Positions 50,236-62,598 of a stretch of DNA of 64,000 nucleotides are shown here, one piece after another. A program made the translations under genes and the position numbers. Numbering within the stretch: the stretch's first letter is position 1; the number at the start of each line of letters is the position of its first letter. Under the pieces are notes generated by a model. The model was not told the DNA's origin and ran no database searches. It saw nothing but the letters and a program-made list of their open reading frames with translations. The stretch comes from Allolobophora icterica (taxonomy: Eukaryota > Annelida > Clitellata > Crassiclitellata > Lumbricidae): contig OY744606.1 of NCBI GenBank assembly GCA_963556255.1, positions 71,531,161 through 71,595,160 of the forward strand. The letters are read 5' to 3'.

Positions 50236-51096
50236 CATAGCAGTCAGAGACGAATAGCAAACATTCCATGGCTCTGAAGCTCACTCAGTCCGCCATTAAA
50301 CAACTGGGCATTTCTGCTTACGAGCTCAGTTTCGGAACTGGACAACAAACTTGCCATCTTCATACCTCAATCTGGGTTGCAAATCCCTGGTTTATCGGTG
50401 ACTCAGCCGCAGGAAAAAATAGAGACTGCAAATGTAATGGCAGAAATTTCTCAACGCTGCACAAACTCCAGGTCAGAGACCAAATTAATCTCCGGAGCAG
50501 TATAAAGTCAAATCCAAGCGAGGTTGTTTGGTCTGTCATCTCGGTTCCAGGTCAACCCGGATTACATGCACCAATATCATCGAAAATATTTGCCGACCAT
50601 GAGCGGTGTTTTGATATTTTCTGATCTTTTTATTGAGACCATTTCAGGAAGGGATTACAGTTAGGACGGATACTTCGACTGACGAAAGCTTGACCAGAAA
50701 AGCTTGATCAGTCCAGAGAATCCTGGCAAATAGAATAGGGAAACACGTGATCAGTTGCTCATTTCCTCTTCGCGGATTGTCATAAGAGTCGTTCTGCATG
50801 TTATAACTTTATATTATGCGCTCAGTTCAGTTTTGATAATGAAACTGGTTGTTGGAAATGTGTTGCAAGTTTATGTCATCCAATTCCGTTGCAGACAAAT
50901 AATTTGTTATGTATTAAAATGCAGTTCTCTCATAAATTTTATGTAAAATGCCTTTTGAACGTTCACCATGGTTAGATTTGTTTGAGAGGTTTAGCAGTTC
51001 TACCCTAATTATAGGCCAAAATTTAATCGAAACCACGATGAAACCTGGGTCTTAAGGGCTAGTTTTGCCACACTCTGCAGGCTACCTTTTGGCGTT
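50236..51096. other. Non-coding, nothing recognised
   Basis: The longest frame (118 codons from 50268) has no recognised domain or neighbouring splice support. Confidence 0.45.
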
Positions 51097-51275
51097 GAGG
51101 CATGGTTTAGCCGATTGGTTAGAGCGCTCGAATTGTAACGCGGAGAGTACGTGTTCGAGCCTCCACTGAGGCAGTTACTGTGTGCAGACCTTGAGCAAAT
51201 CCTTTACTCATAATTGCTCAGTGCCATCGATGTTCGTATGGTTGTGAGTTGTTCAGTTGTATTGTATTGTAACCC
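51097..51275 (+). repeat. tRNA-derived SINE copy
   Basis: GATTGGTTAGAGCGCTCGAA (A box), GTACGTGTTCGAGCCTCCAC (B box), CCTTGAGCAAATCCTTTACT and AATTGCTCAGTGCCATCGAT match the 36614 copy. Confidence 0.85.
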
Positions 51276-52571
51276 ATTAATTATCTTCGTGTCCACAGTC
51301 TACAGTCTATGCACAGTGGATATTGCTATAGGTCAGGTTAGAAGCGACCGATGGGATATACTCGTAGAATGTTTTCACATTTTGTTTGGTGGACTTCACA
51401 GTCGTAACTCTTCCTCAGGCCCTTTGTCGATGCTGAGCCCTCCATTGAAACTCTCCATGTAGCTCATTGGAAACTGACAATGCAGTTGGCTACTGGTCTG
51501 AATATAGAATTGCCAGGATTCATGAGAATATTCAACCCTCCAGATCAAAAGTGCAACAACTCAATATGGATTGAAAATTCAGGCCAGGGATGATGTTTTT
51601 GACTCCACCCCTTGGCATTATCCGGTCGTTTGTGCATAATTACGTTTTAGGTTCCAATTTCCTATGACAAATTTATAAGAGATGAGGTATAAAATCGTCG
51701 GTGGCCTGGCTTCCATTTTGGTCCTCTGTAAAAAAAACTTAATAAGGTCACAGGCGAATAATCACAATCTCGACTGAAAACTTAATGTCATCAAGTTAGT
51801 TCTGCATGACACCCATGAAATTTTCATTTGTGTAAACATAGATTGATACTTACAAGTAAGATTTTCATTGGATAGGCCTATAAGCTTTGTGTATGGATGT
51901 ATGTATCTATAATGGATATCTGTAGGCCAAAGCAGCGCCTTCTAGAATCTGCATGGGGCCTCGCAAACGCGTTTAAACATGGCAGTCATAAAAGTTATAT
52001 TTGAGTGCGACTTGATGCGAGTTGGCAATGTGAGTCTCCTTTGGGAAGTTATGCATTTTCAGAGAAAGATTTTTACAGAAGGCGCCCGGGTTGCGCGGGT
52101 TAGTACATCATGCAGGCAGCACGTGCAAGTTGCCCTATCGTCGTATGGTAGCGCGAGACTAACACATCCCCAAGGGCGGATGAGAACGTAATGATCGTTT
52201 ATATATAATGCCTTCACTTAGACCAACTCAAATGCTCAATTATCTTTACGCCAATAAATTTTGATCGACTTCAGAGATTAAGGAAATATTCTTGAGGTTT
52301 CATGCGGAAGAGTCTTGGCAAATCGCTCAATTCCTTTTCCACAGTCCGTCAAACATGCGTATAGTTTCAGCGACTGGAGACACCAAAGAAATGAGAATGA
52401 CGGAGGAGGCGAGACAGGAAATTGACTCAGGCGTTATCTAAACGAAGTCTCATCATTAGACAAATATATCAAGAAAAGCCAGAGGCCTAGAACAGATGAA
52501 GATAAAAACCAGAATCATTTGTTACTATTTTCGCATCTGACTTTATTGATCGAACCATTATATACACATAC

Positions 52572-52572
<1 letters not shown>
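51276..52572. other. Non-coding, nothing recognised
   Basis: Unique sequence with no supported exon. Confidence 0.5.
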
Positions 52573-52638
<66 letters not shown>

Positions 52639-52950
52639 TACATAATATATATGTATATATACTATGTATGATTTATATATATATACTATGTATGTGGCCT
52701 CATATATATATATGCATGGATCTATAATGAAAGGTTATATATTGGTATACAATCTTTCCATTAATAACACCTTCTATAAATAGCCTATAGAGTAGGCCTC
52801 CATGGTAACACATGTATAAGCTGTATTAGAGTATATAATTATACACAAATTATATATAATTATATATATTATATATATCCGATCATATATAATATATTTC
52901 CGATTATATATAATTATATATATATATATATATATTTCCGATTGCTGAAG
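52573..52950. repeat. (AT)n arrays and AT palindromes
   Basis: (AT)n of about 64 bp at 52573-52637, then short repeated ACTATGTATG blocks and three ATATATAATTATATATATAT-like segments, each near a TTCCGATTAT or ATCCGATCAT word (52876-52942). Confidence 0.9.
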
Positions 52951-53899
52951 CCATTATGTTTTGTATGAAATCATACATCAGTGTGTGTCCTGCGCATTAT
53001 ACATGACTTCTATGTTGCCAATAAACAAAGCGGAAGCTGCAATCGATCAGACGATCGATCTCCTTTATGCTGCGCTATTTTCGGGGCATCAGATGCGACC
53101 GATTCAAGAAAGAGGTCGCCGCAATTTTCAGACGAAGTGCAGACGTGACGCCGGCAATTTAGCATGCAATGGATTGACGAAGGCTGGATGCATGACGACT
53201 ATAATGGGCTTTATGGGTTGCCAATGATTGCCAATTTCAACCGCATTGACATAGAAACACAGGCGGACACATTCATCCAAATTGGCCTCATATATCACAC
53301 GAGCATATATATGGTCATATCTAAATATATATATATATACTAAAAAAGTAGTCATACGGGGTATCACGTATACGTCAATTTAGGCATAACCTATATGCAT
53401 ACCAATAGAAGTATATATGGCGCATACAGACCTGTATAATTATATGCTTATTAGCATATATAACGCAGAATTAATTGGAAAACGTTGTCAAAATGTGTCA
53501 ATGAAGCCCATTGCAACCCAACCCATAGTGAAGTAAGCCTATAAGTAGATTTCACAAAATACAATACATTCAAAATAGGTGATAGAATAGGCAAAGGAAG
53601 CCGAGGATCTACACGGGTAAGAGACACATGAGGTGACAAAAGAAATTGGAGATCAAAATGACACTAAACTACATAGCTTCCTAAGTAGCCTATGGGGCCC
53701 AACCGCGCGGCCAGACAGTTACGCGTGCATTAGAACCTTATACTCAACGTGTCTTCGCATCCAATAGGCTACCCTTGCTCAACATGTATTTAGATATGTG
53801 ACCAAACTTTAGAATCCAAGCAATCAGATGAGTTGCAGCATTTAAACCCGATTGAATATGATTAAACCGTGAAATAGGAGACTCTCATAAATCGTATCA
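52951..53899. other. Non-coding, nothing recognised
   Basis: Short chance frames only; AT-rich patches at 53310-53340. Confidence 0.5.
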
Positions 53900-54735
53900 C
53901 CGTAATTCACTCTAATGCATATGAATACATTCGTTGGGGTAGAAGCAGCTTTGGCAGAGAAGGGTAATTCCTGGTCTATGTCACACCCACGTCATGCACT
54001 GAAGTAGAGAAGGTGGCATTAGGAAAGTAAAGCTGGAAGTTATGCACGTATATCTTTTGGAGCAGTCGACGGTGACCAAACCAGGTCAGTTTTCCACTTT
54101 TTCCACTTAAGCCAAAGCGTCTCAGATGTCAACCAATTGCTCAGATATATAAGGAGATTCCTCAGCAACCTGGTCGTGAATATATCCCTGACCCTGAGTA
54201 TCGTGAGCATACTGGTGAGCAGAAATTCCCAGAGAGGAAAGAACTGGGCTTATCTCTACTACAACATAGCGCGTATAAAGCAGAGGACCAATATATAGGA
54301 AGAAGCCGTTGGCAGCCCAAATGAGAGTAAGGACCAGGTTGAATGAGTAGAATAAAAAAATCACTGATTGGTTACGACCAGACAGGAATAAGCCCAACCA
54401 TTGCTGATGACGACCCGCAATATCAAACAGACATTTCGAGGTGATTATAAGCGAACGCCATGGTCGACGATGTCAAAGACCGCACTCAAATCAAAGACAA
54501 CAAGCAGGGTTACGTGACCCAGAACAATGGCCCCACAGAAACCAGCAATAATAATCAGATTCAGCACCGATTCCGTGGAATGAAATCCTCTGAGACCGGT
54601 TTGTAGTTTGGAGATGAGGAAATTCGCCTCCAGATAACATGTCAATTGCATCGGCACAATGGTCTGAATCATCTTCGATAACAAGATGGGTTAGATGGTT
54701 AGATAGAGATTGGACGATAATTGGCCATGCCATCA
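53900..54735 (-). pseudogene. Non-LTR retrotransposon reverse transcriptase pseudogene
   Basis: Minus-strand frames give LQTGLRGFHSTESVLNLII and TLLVVFDLSAVFDIVDHGV (about 54625-54450), the DLSAAFDTVDH catalytic block of CR1/L2-like reverse transcriptases. Further on come GLFLSGRNQSVI, ISPVLSSLGISAHQYAHDTQ (about 54397-54170) and VHDVGVT near 53985. The usual YADD catalytic motif reads YAHD, and several frameshifts separate the blocks. The endonuclease and 3' end are not visible. It is an old truncated copy from a clade different from the RT piece at 2190. Confidence 0.85.
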
Positions 54736-54739
54736 TGAT

Positions 54740-55220
54740 CTATCCCTAGGCGTTTGAGTCTCTATATGGCATATATAGGCATATATATATATAGTCATAT
54801 TTATTTTATTTGCAATTTTACAGCATAGTCATATAAAGTGGGCTATCACTGCTATAAAAAACATTGTCCTTATATGGGTCTGCAATCAGAAGTGCATATG
54901 TTGAAAGGCCCCAGTTGTGCTGTTGTCGCCCATATTCTTATATTACATTTACGATTAAAAGCTGAGAATAAATATAAGACTGACTCAGACATTTGCATAA
55001 AAGCAGAATAATATTTTCGCAGAAACATAAATAAGGAGGACGCACAGCCTTTATTTGTCCATAGGTTATATAAACCTAAAACAAGCGATAAAGATCTAGC
55101 CAGATACATATATACGTACATAGTATACATACAATAGGCCCTACATACATAGGGCCTACATACATGAAATACATGTGTATGTATAATATACATATTTTCA
55201 TGGATAGAGAGTCAGATATA
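54740..55220. other. Non-coding, nothing recognised
   Basis: AT-rich sequence with a few CATA-type words near 55120-55170. Confidence 0.5.
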
Positions 55221-55463
55221 TACACGGTGAGTCATTAAAAACGTGTCCCTATATAAGTTAACATAGTTCATTCAGATAGCCATCAATTTTAATGAAATTT
55301 CAGAACATTGACGCTTGATGGTCTAGCCAAGTGCTACATAAATTATTTTTTATAAAAAGCTGGCCCAGGCTAGACTGTAATTGCGTAACCACAACCCCAA
55401 CAAAATGGTGTTTACCGAAGAAGATAAACAGTCACAACTTCTTAGAAAGAATAAAATTACGGT

Positions 55464-56023
55464 CAGTGATGGGCACTAAAGTATTTTTTTAGTTAAACTA
55501 AAACTATTTTCCAACTAAAAAAATATAGTTTAACTAAAGTTGGCAACTAATTTTTGAAATTAGTTAACTAAACTAAAAAAAGTAGTTAAACTTTTTCCAA
55601 CTTTTTTCAACTTTTTACGACAAACATTTTCACAATAACCGAGGTTAAGTGAACTGTAATTATGCATAGCGTCAATGACAATTTCACCTTCAAACTATGC
55701 AATGTGTATTGTTCTCGCATACAGCTACAGGCAGTAAGTAAATAGTGAATGAATTTGAAAACACAGGCTGTTACTGCTGAAACCATGCAGTGTTAATCAA
55801 TAAGTTTCGCGTTGAGTTGGTGACAGTTTTCAATATTCATTGCGGAAAATAGTTGCGTGTTGATGATTTTTTTTAGTTAAACATTTTAGTTGGCAACTAA
55901 ATTTTTTTAGTTAAACTATGGTTTTAACTAAACCATTTTTATTTAGTTAAACTTCATCCTTAACTAAAATTTTGTAGTTAAACTGAAAGTTAGCAACTTT
56001 TAGTTAACTATTGCCCATCACTG
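55464..56023. mobile_element. hAT-type MITE nested in mariner (copy 2)
   Basis: The 560-bp unit has ends CAGTGATGGGCACTAAAGTA and ACTATTGCCCATCACTG. Flanks ATTACGGT (55456-55463) and ATTACGAT (56024-56031) are an 8-bp target duplication with one mismatch. Its core is the reverse complement of the 39046 copy. No coding capacity. Confidence 0.93.
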
Positions 56024-56062
56024 ATTACGATACGAAACGTTTTTCAACAGAATTTTCAGATT

Positions 56063-56465
56063 AAGGGTGGACGTGTGGTGGATTAAATGCTCTCCTTTCA
56101 AAGATCGATGAAACTGGGTCTTTTCATCGTCAAGCAGGTAGTGACCGCCCTCAATCGGCCAGAACGGTCGACAATGTTGAACAGGTTGAATCGCTGGTGA
56201 TCAGTCAGGAACGTATGGCGCAAACGCATCGTACGCAGAGACAAATAGCTCGAGAAATAGGAATCAGCCAGTTATTCGTTAGGAGAATCGTTAAGAGTGA
56301 TTTACATTTGCAATTTTTAAAGACACGAGTTGCGTCATCGACTTGTGGAGGTAATTAAGGGACGAAATGGATCAGCGCATCATTGATGAGACAGCCAAGC
56401 AGTTGCGTACGCGTCTTCGCGCATGCGCGGATGCCCAAGGAGGTCAATTTGAACACAAAATTTAA
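56063..56465 (+). pseudogene. Mariner transposase remnant with core deletion
   Basis: From about 56077, after one stop, the frame runs GWTCGGLNALLSKIDETGSF, then HRQAGSDRPQSARTVDNVEQ, RTQRQIAREIGISQ (recognition helix region) and VRRIVKSDLHLQFLKTR. At about 56330 it passes directly to ELRHRLVEV and, after a frameshift, DEMDQRIIDETAKQLRTRLR and ACADAQGGQFEHKI. The DNA-binding half and C-terminus are present; all three catalytic acids are deleted. The deletion differs from that in copy 1. Confidence 0.88.
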
Positions 56466-56586
56466 CTTTTTCAATGCTCAGTAACAACTCTTCTATCTAA
56501 ACTTAAAATTTCTTTAACATAATCTGATATCTGACGAAGTTATAGTAAAATATGTAGGGACACGTTTTTGTATTACTCACCGTGTA

Positions 56587-56979
56587 TAAAACCTGCAGAA
56601 TGCGAATTTAACTAGACGTTTTGTAAAGGGCTAGTTGGCATGCATTTCAACTGCTGTTGAGGTCTCAGCTATATTAACTTTCTGTATTGACTTTAGATTC
56701 TCGTTTCAAAGGCCAAGCAACCACGATCAAGAACGTTAAGTTCAGAAGAAGAGTCTACAGAACCCTTTATAACGTACAGAACACCTGTCACCTGTGGTCG
56801 ATTTATCTTTAATCGTAAATGTCCATTTACAATTAGGCCTACAATTACGATAAAGTGTGAACTCACGCTATGCATATCTAGTTAGTTAGAATTTTACCTA
56901 GAACATATAACTTGCAAAGGCCGTTGACGTGAGCAATTATTGAGGTTTTTCTGATAAATTCAGTTTAAATACGTATCTA
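56587..56979. other. Non-coding, nothing recognised
   Basis: Unique sequence between the mariner copy and a SINE. Confidence 0.5.
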
Positions 56980-57135
56980 TTTATTTTTTGGCACTTATAT
57001 ATGGCCAGTAAATTTGAGCCTGGGGCATGAGGTATGCGCATGTAACCAACATGTCCAGGGTACTCAGGCTCCTTTCAGCAGGGTCGAACTCGTAGCTGTT
57101 GGATTGCAAACGAGTGTGCTACCGCATGGATCACG
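56980..57135 (-). repeat. tRNA-derived SINE (different subfamily)
   Basis: The minus strand reads CATGCGGTAGCACACTCGTT (A-box-like), CTACGAGTTCGACCCTGCTG (B-box-like), then TGGACATGTTGGTTACATGC and GCCATATATAAGTGCCAAAA with an AAATAAAT tail. Confidence 0.65.
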
Positions 57136-57400
57136 TGTGTGACGCAATAATGGTAAATGATCTGGATTTGTTGTTTCGAAGAAGCGGCCTTTGTGATCTT
57201 AATTCATTGTTTCGTGGTTTCCATTTCGTCCGTTTCTCCGATTCGTTCCTTATCTCGAGATTTATAAACAGCCGAACGAGTTCGTAATTTCCTGCTATTC
57301 TTCTTCAGTTGTGCTTGACCCACTGACCTACGAAATTATGAGTATTCCCCAAGGTCTCGCCAACGGGAAGCCAGTTGAACGCTTGAGTGGCTTCTTTCAG
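57136..57400. other. Non-coding, nothing recognised
   Basis: Unique sequence; the 62-codon frame at 57099 has no recognised family. Confidence 0.45.
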
Positions 57401-57670
57401 AGTTTTCCCAATGCCCCTTCCCCTTTCCTCTTCCATTTCCTTCTTCTCTGCCTCCTCCTCCTCTTCCTCCTCTTCGTCCTTCACTTCCTCCTCCTCTGCC
57501 TTCTCATCTTCCTCCTCCTCTTCCTATGTATTATCGTTGGCATCGCATCCTCCTCTTCCTCCTCTTCCTGTGTATGCCCGCTGACTTCGCATCCCCTTCT
57601 TTCTCCCTCCATCCTCCCCTACTCCTCCTCCTCCTTCTCTTCCTCTCCTTCTCCTCCTCCTCCTCCTGTT
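57401..57670. repeat. Pyrimidine-rich (CCT/CTT) tract
   Basis: Imperfect CCT/CTT units over 270 bp. Leu/Ser-rich frames of up to 133 codons result from it. A near-duplicate TATGTATTATCGTTGGCATC / TGTGTATGCCCGCTGACTTC pair marks an internal duplication. Confidence 0.85.
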
Positions 57671-57984
57671 GCTTGTTTTCCGTATCTTGTTGCAGTAACT
57701 GCGCCTTTCTGAGCGTTGATGCAGCGCGTCTCAATAAGACGCTGACATATATTAGAATAAACTGAACGTTCTGTTAAATGAACTTCCTGTTTCATTAACT
57801 GTCTTGCTAATACTCCTCTTCGTGTTCTGCCTCGTGTGCTTCTTCTTGTATCTATGATCTGAACATTAACACAACGCATTCAGAAAAGCATCTCAAATGA
57901 ATAGAATTACCTGTATCTGCTGCCTGACACCTCTTTTCTCCTCCTGTTGATATGACTGATGCTCTCTGTCTTGTCAGTGCTGCC

Positions 57985-58065
57985 TTTACTACTCCTATTC
58001 CGAGCGCCTCAGAATAGTTGCCTTGAAGAGGCGCTATATAAATGCTTAGTTTGATTAACTGGTTG
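57985..58065 (+). repeat. SINE 3' tail fragment
   Basis: ATTCCGAGCGCCTCAGAATA then GAAGAGGCGCTATATAAATG is the tail of the 12178/50000 SINE family without its head. Confidence 0.65.
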
Positions 58066-58639
58066 ATTCCTTTTCTCTTCTGTGCTCCTGTGTCTATTGA
58101 TAATCTGATTTTTATATAGCGCCTTTCACGAATATCTCAAAGAAGTCATGTTTCTTCTCATGCCGTTTCCTACTCCTATGGTCATAGCTGTTCATTCATG
58201 AGCATCCTTTGAGAACTTAAGATAGGAATCAGATTATGCATGCATGTGCTCCTTTTCTCCCTCTGTTGCCCTAACCTCTCAAGTGACCAGTGTCGGCCTT
58301 AGGGGTGTGCGAACCGTGAGGTCGCACAGTGCCCGCAACTTAGGATGGTCCGAAAATCTGCTCTTTTGTCAGTGAATTAATAAAAGAATTTGCAGAACAG
58401 AAAACAAAGAAAGTTCCCTTTCTGTGAAGAAGTCGCATTATATATTATTCTGCCACAGGTGCATTTTACTTGTTGTACATACTTAACAATCTACTAAAAT
58501 AAAAGGATTAGTAATGAAAAACAATTTGACGTGTGTCATGGAGTCACGCACAGTACAGTATACTCTGCACAGGGTCCGAAATATCCTAAAGCTGGCACAG
58601 CTCCCACTGCTAGCTTCTCCCTCTTTCTCTTTCATGCCT
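58066..58639. other. Non-coding with repeat words
   Basis: TTTATATAGCGCCTTTCACG at about 58110 is another copy of the shared tail word. Otherwise nothing was recognised. Confidence 0.45.
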
Positions 58640-58780
58640 AGATGAACCTGTGACGGTTACCGTATATGAACCTTGAGCAAGTCCTACACTCGCAATTGCT
58701 CAGCGTCATCGATTAATCCTTGATCATTATACATTGGCAATTAATAAATGCACATTGATAACAATAATAATAACGTGCTT
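58640..58780 (+). repeat. tRNA-derived SINE, 3' half
   Basis: GAACCTTGAGCAAGTCCTAC, CTCGCAATTGCTCAGCGTCA and AATAAATGCACATTGATAAC with an (AAT)n tail match the body of the 36614 and 51097 copies. The A and B boxes are lost. Confidence 0.75.
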
Positions 58781-59939
58781 CTGTGTCATTTATATTGCGC
58801 CTGATGGGAGAATCTTGAAGGCAACAGAATTGCCATAATTCTTGTCTCCTCGTCTTCCGATTAGTCTAGATAAGACATGCGGTCTCCTTCAATTTCCGCA
58901 TATTTTTTGTTCATCTTCTCTTTCGCTTTTCCTACTTGAATGCATAACCTAGGAATTGGTGATGCTGCTTTATAGAACATCCAATAGAAATAAATAATTG
59001 CCTCCAGGGCAGCATGCAACGTCTCTACACGTTTGTTAAACGTTGCGGAAACCCTAATTAACTACCGGTTAGAATAAGAAAATGTTCTTAACGTTATTAA
59101 AACGTTTAACAAAAAGTTTAGTTCATGATATAGACGACTTCTTAGATCGACTAATGCACAGAGTAGCACCTAAATGCAAGACTCTTTAACTCTATTTAAC
59201 CACCACTGTACAAATTGTCTCAGTAAATTTGTCCAAAACGTGTCTAAATAAACGGCTAGGCCTAGAAAACTCACACAACGTTACAATTTTTTTTTCGGCA
59301 ATCGGCGATTAAATATTTGCACGGAGAGTCGCCCACGTTTTGTACTAGATAACCATGCTAGCGTGTAAATACGAGTCTTTAAAATATAAAGACGACTGGC
59401 CCAACATCCCAGGAACAAATATGCGTCGATGAAGTTTGCAGAAAAGTGTTTGAACTATCAATCAATCAATCAATGAAAATTTATATAGCGCCCCTTCAAT
59501 GTCTCTACTCAGCTACGTTACGAAAGTTTGCATAGAGTTCCTCAAACATTTGTCCCAAATTAGTTTAGTCGTTATATTTAGTTTAGTCGTTATATTTGAA
59601 CAACGTGTTTGCATATATATATATCGACTGTGTTTTGTAACAGTTTTGTAACAGTTGGGTAAACCAGCGCACATAGCATGTTTTCAATAACTCCTACCAG
59701 TTCTGACAGTTTGCCATCATGGACAACATCGTGCAATATGAAGTGGACATACTTAATCGACAATTACCAAAACAGTGACTGCTTTGCATCGGTTTTCCTG
59801 AATAAACATGATGCCATTATCCAATTGCACAGCTAGTTTAACGACATATGTACAGCAACTGACTGTTAATGACATCTAATTAACGGTTTGTGCTTTTTTC
59901 TTTTTTGTTGTTGGATATTGTTTCAGCCTCTCTGGCAGC
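58781..59939. other. Non-coding, nothing firm
   Basis: ATTTATATAGCGCCCCTTCA at 59478 repeats the SINE-tail word. A direct TTTAGTCGTTATATTT duplication lies at 59563-59600. Confidence 0.45.
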
Positions 59940-60258
59940 GGCGTCTACCAATGCGGGTTGAGGAGGTTGCCAGAAGTGGGGAGGGGGCTGGTTTAACATT
60001 TCGTACATACAAACTGGGGGTTGTTGATTTCCGATAATACATTTAATTTATGTATTATATATGTTATCGAAAACACATGTCATCTCGGAGTAATGAACCC
60101 AAGGTTCGCTTGAAATAACATAATTAGTACAAACCATGCATGATTATGTATATAATAAATTAATTTACAGTTCTGAGTGACTTCTGAGCCTCTTAAATTT
60201 AAGTCGGCCAGAGTGGGGGAGGGGTTGTTTTCCCATTCCAGATGGGGGATTAGACGTC
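59940..60258. mobile_element. MITE-like element with GGCGTCTA ends (copy B)
   Basis: Begins GGCGTCTACCAATGCGGG and ends GGGGGATTAGACGTC. The right half (TACAGTTCTGAGTGACTTCT, CCCATTCCAGATGGGGG) is the reverse complement of the left half of copy A at 46285. No clear target duplication and no coding capacity. Confidence 0.65.
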
Positions 60259-60879
60259 ACTGCTCTCTGACATAATAAAGGTGCTCAATATCATTTATCT
60301 ACAGGGAAACAAGTCAAACAACCATTTATGAACAGACGCAATATTTCTCAATCGTTATTGCAATAAGTCTATCTAGTGACTAGAGTCTTCAAGTTGCACA
60401 CTATAACTTGGTGTGAACTAGAACAACACCTCGCAATAATTAATATGCTTTGCCCAATTATGTATTCCAACAGCGGTAAACTCACCAATCAAATCTGACA
60501 ACCAAGATCAATGGCAAACAAACAATTATACGACATGTATCGTACAGTTCACACAACACTGAACGGCCTTGGTTTAGATAATGTAAGTTGAAGGAGACAG
60601 CTGTATTAAATTTACGACCCAGTCGACCCACTGACCAGGTCAAAGCAACATTAAATCAACTTTTCACATAAACGTTACAACAATCATTGCGATAACGTTT
60701 GAATAACACAAAACAGTTCCTATTTATCGTTACTGTAGCGTTTCTTTAAAGTTTTTGTAGACGTTTTGTCAGATAATAAAAACTGACAAAACAACCTTTA
60801 ATCAATGTTTCACACAAACGCTATACACTTTCTGCGTGCTCTTAATGTCATGTTCTTGATACTTCCTAAAATCTTTTCT
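60259..60879. other. Non-coding, nothing recognised
   Basis: AT-rich sequence with several AACGTTT-type words; no supported feature. Confidence 0.5.
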
Positions 60880-61095
60880 AATTTCTTATTCTTTTCCTCC
60901 TCTTCCTCCTCGATTCCTGCTTCTGTTCCTCCTTCCCTCCTCATTCTTCTTCTCTTCCTCCTTGTTTCCCCATCCCTCTCTTCCCCTCCTTCCTGTCTCA
61001 TTTAGATAAGTATTCTAATTGATTCTCTTATTCATCCTGCTTCCATCCTTCCCCACTGCTCCTCCTCCTCCTCCTCCTCCTCCTCCTCCGCCGCC
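60880..61095. repeat. Pyrimidine-rich tract with (CCT)n
   Basis: Imperfect CTTCCTCC units at 60885-61000, then (CTC)n at 61058-61090. Frames here are low-complexity. Confidence 0.9.
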
Positions 61096-62598
61096 GCCTT
61101 CTTGCACGCCTTTACCTTCTGCGAAGGAAAGATCATTCAATAGGTTACTCTGCGAGGATTTCTCTGCCCATTTGGCGTAGGCAGAATGTCAGGCCTGATG
61201 CGTTCAACGGAATGAACAACGCCTTTCTACAAATGAACTTGTTGCCAAGGTCCGAAATGTAATCAGACGCGTGTAGTCTTATACTCATCAGAGGCGTCTC
61301 GACCATGGACTCAACATCATGTGTCACAGAGATTTCAATAAGAAGCAAAATCGCTTTTTTGGGAAGGTCCTCTGGAAGTCGTCTTTCAATATCCTAAAGA
61401 CCAACAGTAGGTCCTCAACAACCCCAACAATTTTTTGGATAGTCTATCAAATTCTTGGATAGTCTATCGGTAACGCGATTGGTTTGTGATCCTATGGTTG
61501 TCATTTAGAGCCCGCTGGACGGACACCATGTGTTTGCGCACACGTGCCTCTCTCACCAATCAGTATAATTTGCTATCGGCATATATAAGCTTAGAAATAA
61601 ACGGTATAATTCCTGCAATGCACCTGGTCAACATCTAGGGCCTTGAGATTCGCCCATGATTGCAGGTTTAAGGGCCGAAGAGCGAGAATCAACATCTCTC
61701 CTACGTTATGGATATAAGAACCTTACTTAAAACATTTATCGACTTGGCTGGTCTTTCTAAACTACTGGAAATACCAGTGGCAGTTATAAGAACGGGCAAT
61801 AATAAGTTACGGTAAGCATAAGTGTAGTTAGCCTATCGGACAAACTTCCAGAATCACAATACTCACATACGAAATCAACTTGATCTTTTAAAAATGCATC
61901 GGAATCATTCTTCTTACAATTCTACCCAAATCCGTTTACTTACTTAGCGCACGTTCAAAATTGACAAAATTCAGTCTTCGTCAGTGCAACTTCAATGATG
62001 GATGTTATATTGTGGAACCTGTCAAGCTACAAACCTTGTCTACTGGACGTCATGTTTTGCCCAAGATCACTTGCTTCTTGCACACACACAAATACATACA
62101 TATATAAATACATGTTTGCGTACATACATACATACATACATACATACGCACATACATAATAATAATAACACGGACAATTTCTAGAGCGCCGTAACGCGAC
62201 CATGCCGCTACATATATACACTTATTTATATATACACTTATTTATATATACACATGCATGTATGCATATATATACATAGATACATGTATACATATATATA
62301 CATACATGCATACATTCATGCCTGATGCATGAAAAAATATATATAGGGTCTACTGCTGAAGCTATATACATTATACAATCGTTAAAAGCGACCAATCTCA
62401 GAGAATGAATCTAAATTGGTTTCCGGCTTACCCTGCGCTGACCGGATCTTGGAGAGGAAAGTCGGCGGTCAGAGGAAGACAGCCATACAACGAACTACTC
62501 CATTCCTCTCTGACTTCATCTATGTGCATACGAATCTAGAAACATAATATAGCGCCTCTATATTACCTCGGAAAAGCCCCTCCTCAGTATAACGCTTT
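61096..62598. other. Non-coding, mostly nothing recognised
   Basis: ACCTTGTCTACTGGACGTCA at 62032 repeats a word of the 47880 repeat. A short degenerate CATA array lies at 62085-62160, and a TATATACACTTATTTA duplication at 62212-62250. No exon. Confidence 0.5.

Larger units (their letters stand above)
55223..56584 (+). mobile_element. Mariner/Tc1-type element (copy 2) carrying a nested MITE
   Basis: Ends CACGGTGAGTCATTAAAAAC and TTTTTGTATTACTCACCGTG are the same as copy 1 at 4299, and TA flanks both sides (55221-55222, 56585-56586). Removing the nested hAT MITE and its duplication leaves about 794 bp. The transposase, on the plus strand, keeps its N-terminal DNA-binding region and C-terminal tail but lacks the catalytic core. 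Non-autonomous. Confidence 0.93.

Noticed and set aside
50268..50624. 118-codon frame upstream of the channel gene
   Set aside because: No recognised domain, splice support or codon bias. Chance remains the simplest explanation.
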